Assembly (NCBI RefSeq): GCF_004217285.1
Contig: NZ_SHKS01000008.1
Span: forward strand, 1 to 64,000
Reading direction: 5' to 3'
Source of the DNA: Streptomyces sp. BK239
GTDB taxonomy: Bacteria > Actinomycetota > Actinomycetes > Streptomycetales > Streptomycetaceae
DNA: 64,000 nucleotides
Under the pieces are notes generated by a model that was given only the letters and a program-made list of their open reading frames with translations, searched no databases and had not been told where the DNA came from. The position numbers and the translations under genes were made by a program. Of the stretch, positions 19,583 to 27,381 are shown piece after piece (the first letter of the stretch is position 1; every line of letters starts with the position of its first letter).

Positions 19583-19786
19583 TCAGGTGAGCGCAGGCTC
19601 CGCCTGGTGTGCGTCGATGCTCTCCATGAACCTGTCGTGAGAAGCGGCAGCCGTCAGAGCGTCGTTCTCGGCCTGGATACGTCCGAGCTCGTTTTCCAGG
19701 TCCTGGACGCGCTGCTGGAGCCGTCGCATCTCGGCGAGGAGTCGCGGGTCGGAGCCGCCGACGTAACCGAGAAGCGCCTTTGCCAT
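19583..19786 (-). CDS. Small coiled-coil protein, actinobacteria-restricted
   Basis: 67-aa protein beginning MAKALLGYVGGSDPRLLAEM. The ATG at 19786 is preceded by GGAGG at good spacing, while the longer open frame upstream has no such signal. Residues about 16-48 (RLQQRVQDLENELGRIQAEN) form a clean heptad coiled coil; the C-terminus is DRFMESIDAHQAEPALT. Function unknown. It has its own strong terminator before smc, so it is a separate unit. I recognise it as a small protein conserved in Streptomyces but know no experimental role. Confidence 0.8.
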   Translation of the reverse strand: MAKALLGYVGGSDPRLLAEMRRLQQRVQDLENELGRIQAENDALTAAASHDRFMESIDAHQAEPALT

Positions 19787-20166
19787 GATGGATGGTCCTC
19801 CACACTGAGTGACCGACCGAAGCGGTGGTGGGTCGTGAGGGATTCGCACCCGCGGTGTTGACCGGATCTTGTTCGTGCTGACGTTCATCCATGCCAAACA
19901 GCTAGGTGCGCGGGGTGCTTTCAGCGTCTCACCAAAAAGTTTGACGGTCAACACGATCACGCCCCGTATCGGTGGGCATCCGTGGGGCGCGCGGCCGGAA
20001 ACGGCGGCGCTGTGACTCCCGCGGGCCCTCAGGGCGTGGCGATCATCTTTGCGTGCGGAGCCTGCCACGGCAAGCGGTTCTTGGCAACCACCTGCTTCTT
20101 TTCGCTTCGGGCGGCCGCCGACGGTACGTTTCCGCGCCGCCGCGTCCCGCCGGGGCGCGTGTTTCG
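19787..20166. other. Intergenic region, small coiled-coil gene / acyP
   Basis: 380 bp without a supported gene. It contains TTGAC-G-GTCAA (11-bp palindrome) near 19941 and an AT-richer stretch (AAAAAGTTTG) likely to lie in the promoter of the leftward small gene. A T-arm-like fragment near 19848-19858 was examined and not accepted as a tRNA. Confidence 0.45.
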
Positions 20167-20457
20167 TCAGCGGATGGCGAAGCCGTCGTAGCCGCCGCGG
20201 GGTGTGTCCCATATCTCTGTGACTCCGTCCACGCGCCCGGGCGTGTCGTCACTCAGGAGCCACTCCAGCAACCCCTGGCAGGCCTCACGACTGCCCTCGC
20301 CGACGACCTGGACCCGCCCGTCGGCCAAATTGAGAGCAAAGCCACTCAGGCCGCCGATCTCCAGCGCCTTGGCCCGCGTGAACCAGCGGAAACCCACACC
20401 CTGGACGTGTCCGCGCACCCAGGCCACCATCCGTACTTCCTCGCTCATGACTGCCAT
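20167..20457 (-). CDS. acyP: Acylphosphatase
   Basis: 96-aa enzyme (93 if the internal ATG at 20448 is used) that hydrolyses carboxyl-phosphate bonds. The signature GHVQGVGFRWFTRAKA carries the catalytic Arg, and GFALNLADGRVQVVGEG contains the catalytic Asn. Length is normal. The gene is monocistronic by appearance and lies upstream of, and divergent from, the CAP-domain gene. The two possible starts are nine bases apart and neither has a clear advantage. Confidence 0.93.
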   Translation of the reverse strand: MAVMSEEVRMVAWVRGHVQGVGFRWFTRAKALEIGGLSGFALNLADGRVQVVGEGSREACQGLLEWLLSDDTPGRVDGVTEIWDTPRGGYDGFAIR

Positions 20458-20537
20458 CTAACCGGGCGAAGTCACTCGGAACGCTTCCGCCCCCAGCGCC
20501 ATGCGGTACCGTCCCGACCCAATGAATCTCATATGAA

Positions 20538-20557
20538 ACTCACTCGATCGAGTGAGT
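20538..20557. promoter_or_regulatory. Perfect 20-bp palindrome in the acyP/CAP intergenic region
   Basis: ACTCACTCGA followed directly by its complement. It is located 80 bp upstream of acyP and 85 bp upstream of the CAP gene. It has a form typical of a TetR- or GntR-type operator. It could also form an RNA hairpin if transcribed, but no gene ends here. Confidence 0.55.
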
Positions 20558-20641
20558 CAGGTTGACCGTATGGAGTCAGTGACGCCATGCGCCGCCCGGC
20601 GCGGGTCGACCGAGGGAGACCGTTCGGACGAGGAAGGCCAC

Positions 20642-21739
20642 ATGGGACGCCACCGACGCGCCACCGCCGGCCACGGCGCGCAGGACCGTCACGCCGATGA
20701 CCCCGTCATGGGCATCGCGCCGTACCTGAACCCGGAGGCGTACGCCGACTCGGCCGCCAGGAGCCGCGACTACCTGTACGCGACGGACGACGACCACGCC
20801 CGGTCCGCCGAGGACACCGCGGTCCTCACGGCGGACGGCTTCAGCCCCGGCGGTTCCGGGTCGACCAGGCCCGGCCGGGGCGGGACGGGCCGGCGCCGCA
20901 AGCGCAAGGCCGTGACCCCGGTCAAGACGGGCCTGCTCGGGATGTCCGCGGCCGTTGCCCTCGGCACGGTCGCGGTGGCGTCCGGCGTGGTGCCCGGCCT
21001 CGACGGTTACAAGCTGGGCGGGGGCGGCGGCCCCTCGGACAGGGTGACGGCCGCCGACCCGCCGGCCAACTCCGCCACGGAGTTCGGCGGCACGTCCGGC
21101 TCCGCCGACGCCGGCGCCGAGCGCGGCGAGTCGCCGACCAGCCGGGACGCGGGCCGGTCCGGCGCGCCGTCGGCCTCGGCTTCGGCCCCCGCGTCGACGC
21201 CGGCCTCGCCCAGCCCGTCGGCCTCGACGGCGTCGCCGAGCGCGTCGCCCGGCACCGGGAAGCCGACGACCACGCCGACGAAGCAGGCGCGCAAGCCCGC
21301 CCCGTCGAAGACGGCGTCGAAGTCGCCGGGCCGCAGCAGCGCCGCGGTCACGGTGTCCTCGGAGGTCCAGGCCGCGGCGGAGGTGCTGAAGCTCGTCAAC
21401 GAGGAGCGCTCGAAGGTCGGCTGCAGCCCCGTCGCCGCGAACAGCTCCCTGGCCTCCCTCGCGCAGGCCTTCAGCGTGGACATGGCCAACCGGAACTTCT
21501 TCGACCACACCGACCCCGGCGGCGCGAGCCCCTGGGACCGGGCCGCGAAGGCCGGCATCACCGACCTCGGCGGCGAGAACATAGCCCGCGGCCAGGCCGA
21601 CGCGGCGGCGGTCATGCAGGCCTGGATGAACAGCCCCGGCCACCGCGCCAACATCCTGAACTGCGACTTCAAGACCCTGGGCGTCGGCGTCCACTTCGGC
21701 TCGGGCGGCCCCTGGTGGACGCAGGACTTCGGCTACTAG
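20642..21739 (+). CDS. Secreted/anchored CAP (SCP-like) domain protein
   Basis: 365 aa from the ATG at 20642, which has GAGGAAGG four bases upstream. Layout: Arg-rich cytosolic N-terminus (1 to about 95), one hydrophobic segment TGLLGMSAAVALGTVAVASG (about 105-125), a long Ser/Pro/Ala/Thr linker (about 150-235), and a C-terminal CAP domain of about 120 residues. The CAP domain has VNEERSKVGCSPV, HTDPGG, GENIARG, WMNSPGHRANIL and a final WWTQDFGY. CAP domains are extracellular and of diverse, often unknown function; the HxGG, GEN and GHRxN residues are intact. Single-gene unit followed by an inverted repeat. Confidence 0.88.
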   Translation: MGRHRRATAGHGAQDRHADDPVMGIAPYLNPEAYADSAARSRDYLYATDDDHARSAEDTAVLTADGFSPGGSGSTRPGRGGTGRRRKRKAVTPVKTGLLGMSAAVALGTVAVASGVVPGLDGYKLGGGGGPSDRVTAADPPANSATEFGGTSGSADAGAERGESPTSRDAGRSGAPSASASAPASTPASPSPSASTASPSASPGTGKPTTTPTKQARKPAPSKTASKSPGRSSAAVTVSSEVQAAAEVLKLVNEERSKVGCSPVAANSSLASLAQAFSVDMANRNFFDHTDPGGASPWDRAAKAGITDLGGENIARGQADAAAVMQAWMNSPGHRANILNCDFKTLGVGVHFGSGGPWWTQDFGY

Positions 21740-21750
21740 GAGCGCCGACC

Positions 21751-21779
21751 GAGAGCGCTAACCATTGGTTAGCGCTCTC
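21751..21779. promoter_or_regulatory. 29-bp inverted repeat between the CAP gene and the hxlR-type gene
   Basis: 14-nt perfect arms (GAGAGCGCTAACCA and complement) around a single T. It lies 11 bp after the CAP stop and ends about 36 bp before the regulator ATG, next to its probable -35. It could be the CAP terminator, the operator of the HxlR-family gene, or both; the near-absence of a loop favours an operator. Confidence 0.55.
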
Positions 21780-21814
21780 TGTCGTTCAGCGCTGTGCTCG
21801 CGTATTCTGAAGGA

Positions 21815-22204
21815 ATGGACGGCATCCCGGAGCAGGAACTCCCCTACGACGTGTTCGCCAAGGCCTGCCCCTCGCGGGGCACCCTGGAGCACGTCACGGG
21901 CCGCTGGGGCGCGCTCACACTGGGGGCCCTGCACGAGGGCTCCCTCAGGTTCAACGCGCTGCGCCGCCGGGTGGACGGCGTGAGCGAGAAGATGCTGTCC
22001 CAGACCCTGCACGCGCTGGAGCGCGACGGCCTGGTGCACCGCGAGGCCCAGCCGACCAACCCGCCCCGCGTCGACTACGAGCTGACCCCCTTCGGCCATG
22101 AGGTCGCCGAACGGCTCCTGGGCCTGATCCACCTGGTGGAAGGGCGGATGGACGACGTCCTCGCGGCCCGCACACGCTACGACGAGACGCGCGGCGGCCG
22201 CTGA
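21815..22204 (+). CDS. HxlR-family winged-helix transcriptional regulator
   Basis: 129 aa from the ATG at 21815 (DGIPEQELPYDVF); a GTG at 21794 would add seven residues. HxlR hallmarks: ACPSRGTLEHVTGRWGALTLGALHEGSLRFNALRRRVDGVSEKMLSQTL in order, and the wing LVHREAQPTNPPRVDYELTPFG. The cysteine at about residue 18, near the N-terminus, is in the position of redox-sensing or conserved Cys of the family. No Shine-Dalgarno spaces properly; TATTCT at 21803-21808 lies seven bases before the ATG, suggesting a leaderless mRNA. Its 3' end overlaps mutM, which is convergent, by 28 bp. Confidence 0.88.
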   Translation: MDGIPEQELPYDVFAKACPSRGTLEHVTGRWGALTLGALHEGSLRFNALRRRVDGVSEKMLSQTLHALERDGLVHREAQPTNPPRVDYELTPFGHEVAERLLGLIHLVEGRMDDVLAARTRYDETRGGR

Positions 22205-23037
22205 CACTTCGGGCAGTAGTAGCTGGACCGGTTCATCCAGGGCCGGCGGCGCATCGGCGTGCCGCACCGCTTGCACGGCAGGCCCTCGCGTCCGTAGGCG
22301 TCCAGCGACCGGTCGAAGTAGCCCGACTCGCCGTTGACGTTGACGTACAGGCTGTCGAAGCTGGTGCCGCCGACGGCCAGGGCCGCGTTCATCACGTCCC
22401 GGACGTGGCCGAGGAGCTCGGCGGTGCGGGGGCGGGTGAGGGACGCGGTCGGCCGGTCGTAGTGGAGACGGGAGCGCCACAGGGCCTCGTCCGCGTAGAT
22501 GTTGCCGACCCCGCTGATCAGCGACTGGTCGAGCAGGGCCCTCTTGATCGTGGTCCGCTTGCGCCGCAGCGCCTGGTGGAAGGCCGCGTCGTCGAACAGC
22601 GGGTCGAGGGGGTCGCGGGCGATGTGCGCGATGACGTCGGGCAGACCGTCGGGGGTGGTGTCGTGCAGGGAGAGGCCGCCGAAGGTGCGCTGGTCGACGA
22701 AGCGGAGTTCGGTGGCCTGGGCGTCTGCGAAGCGGACGCGGATGCGCAGGTGTTTCTCGTCGGGCGACCCCTGCGGCTGCACCAGCAGCTGCCCGCTCAT
22801 CCCGAGGTGCGCGAGGATCGCCTGGTCGGTGTCCTCCAGCGGGAGCCACAGGTACTTGCCGCGCCGGCTGGGGACGCCCACGCGGTGGCCTTCCAGCCGG
22901 TGCGCGAAGTCGCCGGCCCCGGCCGTGTGACGGCGTACGGCACGCGGATGCAGCACCTCGGCGGCGGCGACGGTCCGGTGGGCGACCCACCGCTCCAGGC
23001 CGCGCCGGACGACCTCGACCTCGGGCAACTCGGGCAT
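22177..23037 (-). CDS. mutM: Formamidopyrimidine-DNA glycosylase (Fpg/MutM)
   Basis: Base-excision repair glycosylase/AP lyase for 8-oxoguanine, 286 aa. The N-terminus PELPEVEVVRRGLE gives the catalytic Pro and Glu after Met removal; SRRGKYLWL holds the conserved Lys; the helix-two-turn-helix is around SLISGVGNIYADEALWRS; the C-terminal zinc finger is CKRCGTPMRRRP...YYCPKCQ. Separated from rnc by a strong hairpin although both run leftward. The 3' end overlaps the convergent regulator gene. Confidence 0.96.
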   Translation of the reverse strand: MPELPEVEVVRRGLERWVAHRTVAAAEVLHPRAVRRHTAGAGDFAHRLEGHRVGVPSRRGKYLWLPLEDTDQAILAHLGMSGQLLVQPQGSPDEKHLRIRVRFADAQATELRFVDQRTFGGLSLHDTTPDGLPDVIAHIARDPLDPLFDDAAFHQALRRKRTTIKRALLDQSLISGVGNIYADEALWRSRLHYDRPTASLTRPRTAELLGHVRDVMNAALAVGGTSFDSLYVNVNGESGYFDRSLDAYGREGLPCKRCGTPMRRRPWMNRSSYYCPKCQRPPRVSS

Positions 23038-23066
23038 GACGACCCCCGTGGGACTGGTGGACGAAC

Positions 23067-23101
23067 CGAGCGCCCGCCCCCTGGTGAGGGGCGGGCGCTC
23101 G
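23067..23101. terminator. Terminator between rnc and mutM
   Basis: 14-bp perfect stem (CGAGCGCCCGCCCC and complement) with a 7-nt loop, 15 bp after the rnc stop. It also lies directly before mutM, so mutM probably has its own promoter or depends on read-through. Confidence 0.7.
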
Positions 23102-23116
23102 TCGGGGCGGAGGGGG

Positions 23117-23929
23117 TCAGGCGGAGGCGGACTCGGTGTCCGCGCTGCCGTCGACCACCGGAACGGCCTGGACGGTCTTGGCCGCCGCGGCGCGTTCGTC
23201 CGCTGCGGCCCGGATGGACCGCCAGGCGGACTCGGCGGCCTGCTGCTCCGCCTCCTTCTTGCTGCGGCCGGTGCCGGTGCCGTACGAGACGCCTCCGACG
23301 CGGGCGGCAGCAGTGAAGGTCTTCTCGTGGTCGGGGCCGGTCTCCGTGACCAGGTACTCGGGGACGCCGAGGCCTTCGGTCGCGGTGAGCTCCTGGAGGG
23401 ACGTCTTCCAGTCCAGGCCGGCTCCGAGGTTCGAGGACTTCTCGATCAGCGGGTCGAACAGGCGGTGCACCAGTTCGGAGGCCGCGTCGAGGCCCTGGTC
23501 GAGATAGACCGCGCCGATCACCGCTTCCAGGGTGTCGGCGAGGATGGATGCCTTGTCCCGGCCGCCCGTGCCCTCTTCACCGCGGCCCAGCCGGATGAAG
23601 GAGCCCAGGTCGAGGCCGCGACCGACCTCCGCCAGCGCACGCGAGTTGACCACCGCGGCCCGCAGTTTGGCCAGCTGGCCTTCGGGCAGGTCGGGGTGGA
23701 TGCGGTACAGCGTGTCCGTGACGACGAGGCCGAGCACGGAGTCCCCGAGGAACTCCAGCCGCTCGTTCGTCGGCAGACCGCCGTTCTCGTACGCGTAGGA
23801 GCGGTGGGTCAGCGCGCGCACCAGAAGGGCGGACTCGAGCCGATAGCCGAGCCGCCCTTCCAGAAGCGTGTGGGACGAGGCCGTGTCCGCCTTGTTCTTG
23901 GCGGTCGTGTCCGCCTTGGCGTCAGACAT
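23117..23929 (-). CDS. rnc: Ribonuclease III
   Basis: Double-strand-specific endoribonuclease, 270 aa from the ATG at 23929 (SDAKADTTAKNK), with AGAGG upstream. The catalytic signature NERLEFLGDSVLGLVVTD is intact, as is the second acidic cluster (DTLEAVIGAVYLDQG). The C-terminal dsRBD is around DWKTSLQELTATEG to KKEAEQQAAESAW. In Streptomyces, RNase III (AbsB) is also a global regulator of antibiotic genes. It lies just after rpmF (19-nt gap), so it is probably cotranscribed with DUF177-rpmF, a widespread arrangement. Confidence 0.96.
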   Translation of the reverse strand: MSDAKADTTAKNKADTASSHTLLEGRLGYRLESALLVRALTHRSYAYENGGLPTNERLEFLGDSVLGLVVTDTLYRIHPDLPEGQLAKLRAAVVNSRALAEVGRGLDLGSFIRLGRGEEGTGGRDKASILADTLEAVIGAVYLDQGLDAASELVHRLFDPLIEKSSNLGAGLDWKTSLQELTATEGLGVPEYLVTETGPDHEKTFTAAARVGGVSYGTGTGRSKKEAEQQAAESAWRSIRAAADERAAAAKTVQAVPVVDGSADTESASA

Positions 23930-23948
23930 GAAGCCTCTCACCAGCCGC

Positions 23949-24122
23949 TCAGACCTCGAGGACCTGGCGCTTGTTGTAGGTGCCGCAAGACGGGCACGCG
24001 ATGTGCTGCAGCTTGGGCTCGTGGCAGCGCTCGCACGCAACCAGGGTGGGGACCGCAGCCTTCCACTGCGACCGGCGGTGGCGCGTGTTGCTGCGCGACA
24101 TCTTCCGCTTCGGAACAGCCAC
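23949..24122 (-). CDS. rpmF: 50S ribosomal protein L32, zinc-ribbon form
   Basis: 57 aa from a GTG (AVPKRKMSRSNTRHRRSQW) with AGGAGAAG five bases upstream. The CERC and CPSC pairs form a zinc ribbon, so this is the zinc-binding (C+) form; zinc-independent paralogues are normally under Zur elsewhere. The gene begins 2 nt after the DUF177 stop, which indicates coupling. Confidence 0.95.
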   Translation of the reverse strand: MAVPKRKMSRSNTRHRRSQWKAAVPTLVACERCHEPKLQHIACPSCGTYNKRQVLEV

Positions 24123-24124
24123 GG

Positions 24125-24778
24125 CTACTTCTCCTGCTTCTCGGCGGCGCGCGCTGAATCGGGCGCTTCGCCGCTCATCTCGTCCTTCTCGCCGTCTTCG
24201 AGTGAACCGGCGAGTCCCTGCAAAGCCGCCCAACGGATGTCGACGGCGTCATGGTGGTGGTCCGGGTCGTCCGCCAGCCGGGCTCCGCACTCGGAGCACA
24301 GGCCGGGGCAGTCGTCCTGGCACACCGGCTGCATGGGCAGTGCGAGCACCACCGCGTCGCGCAGCACGGGTTCGAGGTCGAACAGGCCGTCCTCGAGGAA
24401 GAGCATGTCCTCGTCGTCCTCGGCGTCGTCGGCCGGTTCCGTCTTCACACGGCCCCGGTCGTCGGCGTCAGGGTACGAGAACATCTCCTGGAAGTCCGCT
24501 TCGAGCTCCAGCTCGACCGGCTCCAGACACCTTACGCACTCCCCCTCGGCCGTCGCACGGGCGGTGCCCGTGACGAGCACCCCTTCCATGACGGATTCGA
24601 GGCGGAGCTCCAGCTCCACCGGGGCGCCTTCCGGCACTCCGATGACCCCCTGGATCCCGAGGTCCCTGGGGGCGTCGATCTCGCGGGTCAGGCGCTGCTG
24701 CGCGCCAGGACGCCGACCCAGCTCGTGCGTGTCGAACACGAGAGGGTTGCGGTGGTCGAGGCGGGCGTTGGAAGCCAT
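24125..24778 (-). CDS. DUF177 / YceD-family protein
   Basis: 217 aa from the ATG at 24778 (ASNARLDHRNPLVFDTHELG). YceD-family proteins are encoded upstream of rpmF in most bacteria and are implicated in 23S rRNA accumulation. Visible features: GECVRCLEPVELELEADFQE (the CxRCL motif), an acidic DDAEDDEDMLFLEDG segment, and a Cys-rich CQDDCPGLCSECGARL. The C-terminal tail is charged. It is followed by rpmF after 2 nt, so it is in the same operon. Confidence 0.9.
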   Translation of the reverse strand: MASNARLDHRNPLVFDTHELGRRPGAQQRLTREIDAPRDLGIQGVIGVPEGAPVELELRLESVMEGVLVTGTARATAEGECVRCLEPVELELEADFQEMFSYPDADDRGRVKTEPADDAEDDEDMLFLEDGLFDLEPVLRDAVVLALPMQPVCQDDCPGLCSECGARLADDPDHHHDAVDIRWAALQGLAGSLEDGEKDEMSGEAPDSARAAEKQEK

Positions 24779-24954
24779 TCCTGCTTTCGATCTTTCCGAG
24801 CTCTGAGGGTCGCCGCCCTCCGGTTTCCGGGCAGCGGTGATCGCGAACGGCACGCAGTCAGTGACGCGCACACGCGACCGAAGAGCCAGGATACTGGACC
24901 TTGCGCTCATGGCCCAATCGGGTGCTCACGGCCGCCCGTGACCGCCCGCCGCCG

Positions 24955-26073
24955 TCACAGGCCGCGGCCCTGTTCGTAGGCGCGCAGCTGCTCTGCGCTG
25001 ATCATGCCGGTGTCGAAGAGGCTGGTCTCGTCGAGGGCGTACGCCTGCGGGTCCTGCCCGGACTGCTGCTGGGGCTGCGACTGCTGCTGCGGCTCCTGCT
25101 CCGGGGCCGGGACCTGGTGGTGGGCGGCCTGGTTCGGGTCGTAGGGCGCCTGGTGGGCGTCGTAGCCGTGGTAGGCGTACGGGTCGGCCTGCTGCTGGTA
25201 GCCGTAGGGGTCCTGCCCGCCGGGGTAGGCCGTCTGCGGCTGGTAGCCGCCGTAGGGGTCCTGCTGCCGGCCGTAGTCGTACGCCGGCTGGGGCTCCCTG
25301 TGGTCGTACTGCTGCGGCTGCGGCTGCGCGGGCTGCTCGGCCGGGGTGTCCCGCGCCGCGAGGGCGGCGAGGTCGGCGAGGTAGTCGGCGTCGGAGGAGT
25401 GCTGGAAGGTCGTGGTGTCGTCGGCGAGGAGGCCGAGGTCGTCGGAGGCGATCCGGCCGTGCAGCTTCTGCCGGCCTCGGCCGACCGCCTCCAGGGTCTT
25501 GGCCAGGACCGCCTCGAAGGCGCCCAGCTTGACGTCCACGTAGGCGTCGGCGTCGCGGCGCAGCGTCTCCGGGTCGTGGCTGCGCTCGGGGGCGTCCTCG
25601 TCCTCGAAGCCGTTCTCGTCGGTGCCCGGGCCGGTGCCGAGGAGCTTCTCCCGGCCGCGACCGACGGAGCCGAGGGTCTTGGTGAGGACGACCTCGAAGT
25701 TGGCGAGCTTGGAGTCGACGTAGTCGTCGGCCTCCGCGCGGATGTCCTCGGCCTCCTTGCGGGCCTCGGCGAGGATGCGGTCGGCCTCGGCCTGGGAGCG
25801 GCGGGCGATCTCGGTGCCGGAGACCAGCGAGCCGCGTTCGGCGTGCGCGGTCTCGATGATCCGGTCGGCTTCCTGGCGGGCCTGCTCGACCATCTGCTCC
25901 CGGCCGCCGATCAGCTCCTGCGCCTGGGCGAGGGAGTCGGGCAGGGCCGCGCGCACCTCTTCCAGCAGGGCGAGCAGGTCCGCGCGGTTGACCACGCACG
26001 AGGCCGACATCGGCATCGACCGGGCACTGGAGACCGCCGTGACGATCTCGTCGAGCTTCTTCTGCACGTCCAC
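24955..26073 (-). CDS. DivIVA/ATP-synthase-b-like coiled-coil protein with Gln/Tyr/Pro-rich tail
   Basis: 372 aa, GTG start (a second in-frame GTG lies two codons later). N-terminus DVQKKLDEIVTAVSSARSMPMSASC, then a long coiled coil (about 50-190) that often draws labels such as F0 subunit b or cell-division initiation protein. Two copies of a motif are visible: DSKLANFEVVLTKTLGSVGRG and DVKLGAFEAVLAKTLEAVGRG, each followed by REKL/RQKL. Residues about 245-345 are low-complexity (Gln, Tyr, Pro, Asp), and the C-terminus is ALDETSLFDTGMISAEQLRAY. No membrane segment is obvious. It is probably cytoskeletal or polar-growth related; the function is not established. Confidence 0.75.
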   Translation of the reverse strand: MDVQKKLDEIVTAVSSARSMPMSASCVVNRADLLALLEEVRAALPDSLAQAQELIGGREQMVEQARQEADRIIETAHAERGSLVSGTEIARRSQAEADRILAEARKEAEDIRAEADDYVDSKLANFEVVLTKTLGSVGRGREKLLGTGPGTDENGFEDEDAPERSHDPETLRRDADAYVDVKLGAFEAVLAKTLEAVGRGRQKLHGRIASDDLGLLADDTTTFQHSSDADYLADLAALAARDTPAEQPAQPQPQQYDHREPQPAYDYGRQQDPYGGYQPQTAYPGGQDPYGYQQQADPYAYHGYDAHQAPYDPNQAAHHQVPAPEQEPQQQSQPQQQSGQDPQAYALDETSLFDTGMISAEQLRAYEQGRGL

Positions 26074-26183
26074 CGGTTGCTCGCCACTCTCTACAGCTGT
26101 GAAGGAGACGGACGGGACGACTGTACGGCCAGGAGGCGGCCGCGGGACACCGGGTGAGGAGCCGTCAGCGGCTCAGGCGGCCG

Positions 26184-26663
26184 TCAGTCCTGGCGCAGGC
26201 GCTCGGTGAGCACCTCGTGGACGAGCGGCGGGACCAGGTGGGAGATGTCGCCGCCCCAGGTCGCGACCTCCTTGACCAGGGAGGACGACAGGAAGCTGTA
26301 GGCGGGGTTGGTGGGCACGAAGAGGGTCTCGACGCCGGAGAGGCCGATGTTCATCTGGGCCATCTGCAGCTCGTAGTCGAAGTCGCTGACCGCGCGCAGG
26401 CCCTTGACGATGGCCGGGATCTCGCGCTGCTTGCAGAAGTCGACGAGGAGGCCGTGGAAGGCCTCGACCCTGACGTTGGCGTACTCGGCGGTGACCCGGC
26501 GGATCAGGTCGATCCGCTCGTCGATCTCGAACAGGCCCTTCTTGGACTTGTTGATCATCACCGCGACGTAGACCTCGTCGTACAGACGGGAGGCACGGGA
26601 GATGATGTCGAGATGTCCGTTGGTGATCGGGTCGAACGACCCGGGACAGACGGCGCGGCGCAC
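26184..26663 (-). CDS. coaD: Phosphopantetheine adenylyltransferase
   Basis: Fourth step of coenzyme A synthesis. 159 aa from the GTG at 26663 (RRAVCPGSFDPITNGHLDII), with GAGGGA six bases upstream; an ATG at 26693 would add ten residues and is less likely. The nucleotidyl-transferase motif TNGH is intact, as are KGLRAVSDFDYELQMA and the SFLSSSLVKEVA segment near the C-terminus. It lies 26 nt after rsmD, the conserved rsmD-coaD pair. Confidence 0.95.
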   Translation of the reverse strand: MRRAVCPGSFDPITNGHLDIISRASRLYDEVYVAVMINKSKKGLFEIDERIDLIRRVTAEYANVRVEAFHGLLVDFCKQREIPAIVKGLRAVSDFDYELQMAQMNIGLSGVETLFVPTNPAYSFLSSSLVKEVATWGGDISHLVPPLVHEVLTERLRQD

Positions 26664-26689
26664 TTGTGATCCCTCGCTCTCCGGTCCGG

Positions 26690-27274
26690 TCATCGTGCGT
26701 CTTCGCACGTTGAGGCGGCGCGACCGTACCAAAACGTTCCCTCGCCGTAGCGGCGGGAGCGGAGGGCGTCGAAGCCGTCCGGCCACCCGAATTCCCCGCC
26801 TCTGGTGCTGCGCTCCACGGTGACCAGCGCTTCGGCGGCGAGCCAGCCCCCCGAGCGGAGTGTGAGCAGGATCTCGCGAAGATCGTCGTCGGTGACCGCG
26901 TACGGGGGGTCCAGGAAGACGAGGTCGTACGGGGCCGCCGGCGCCGTCTGGATCACCTGGTGGGCCTTGCCGGCCCTCACCTCGGCGCCGGGGAGCGCGA
27001 GGTTTCTCACGTTCTCGCGGATGACGCGGGCGGCGCGGGCGTCGGCCTCGACCAGGAGGGTGTGGCTCGCGCCGCGCGAGAGGGCTTCGAGGCCGACGGC
27101 GCCGGAGCCGGCGTAGAGGTCGAGGACCCGTTCGCCCTCCAGGGGGCCGCCCAGGAGGGACTGCCAGGTGGAGAAGAGGCCTTCGCGTGCGCGGTCGGAG
27201 GTGGGGCGGGTGCCGGTCCCTGGCGGGACGGCCAGGCGACGTCCGCCGGCTGCGCCGGCGATCACGCGGGTCAT
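26690..27274 (-). CDS. rsmD: 16S rRNA (guanine(966)-N2)-methyltransferase RsmD
   Basis: 194 aa from the ATG at 27274 (TRVIAGAAGGRRLAVPPG), with AAGGA six bases upstream. SAM-binding motif LDLYAGSGAVGLEALSRGA (about 51-69) and catalytic VFLDPPYAV (DPPY). It modifies G966 of 16S rRNA. It sits between recG and coaD in the conserved order. Confidence 0.95.
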   Translation of the reverse strand: MTRVIAGAAGGRRLAVPPGTGTRPTSDRAREGLFSTWQSLLGGPLEGERVLDLYAGSGAVGLEALSRGASHTLLVEADARAARVIRENVRNLALPGAEVRAGKAHQVIQTAPAAPYDLVFLDPPYAVTDDDLREILLTLRSGGWLAAEALVTVERSTRGGEFGWPDGFDALRSRRYGEGTFWYGRAASTCEDAR

Positions 27275-27381
27275 CTTCGGTCCTTGGTCGTGGGCTGCTT
27301 CAGGTTCATTGTGGCTGGTCGCGATCCCGCGGCGGTAGCCGCGCAGGCGATGCGGGCCCGCGCCCCCCGGGAGTCTCCCCC

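Noticed and set aside
19840..19935. tRNA-like sequence (T-arm-like GGGTGCGAATCCC followed by CCCACCA on the minus strand)
   Set aside because: No matching acceptor 5' strand, D-arm or anticodon stem could be built; the T-loop is non-canonical.
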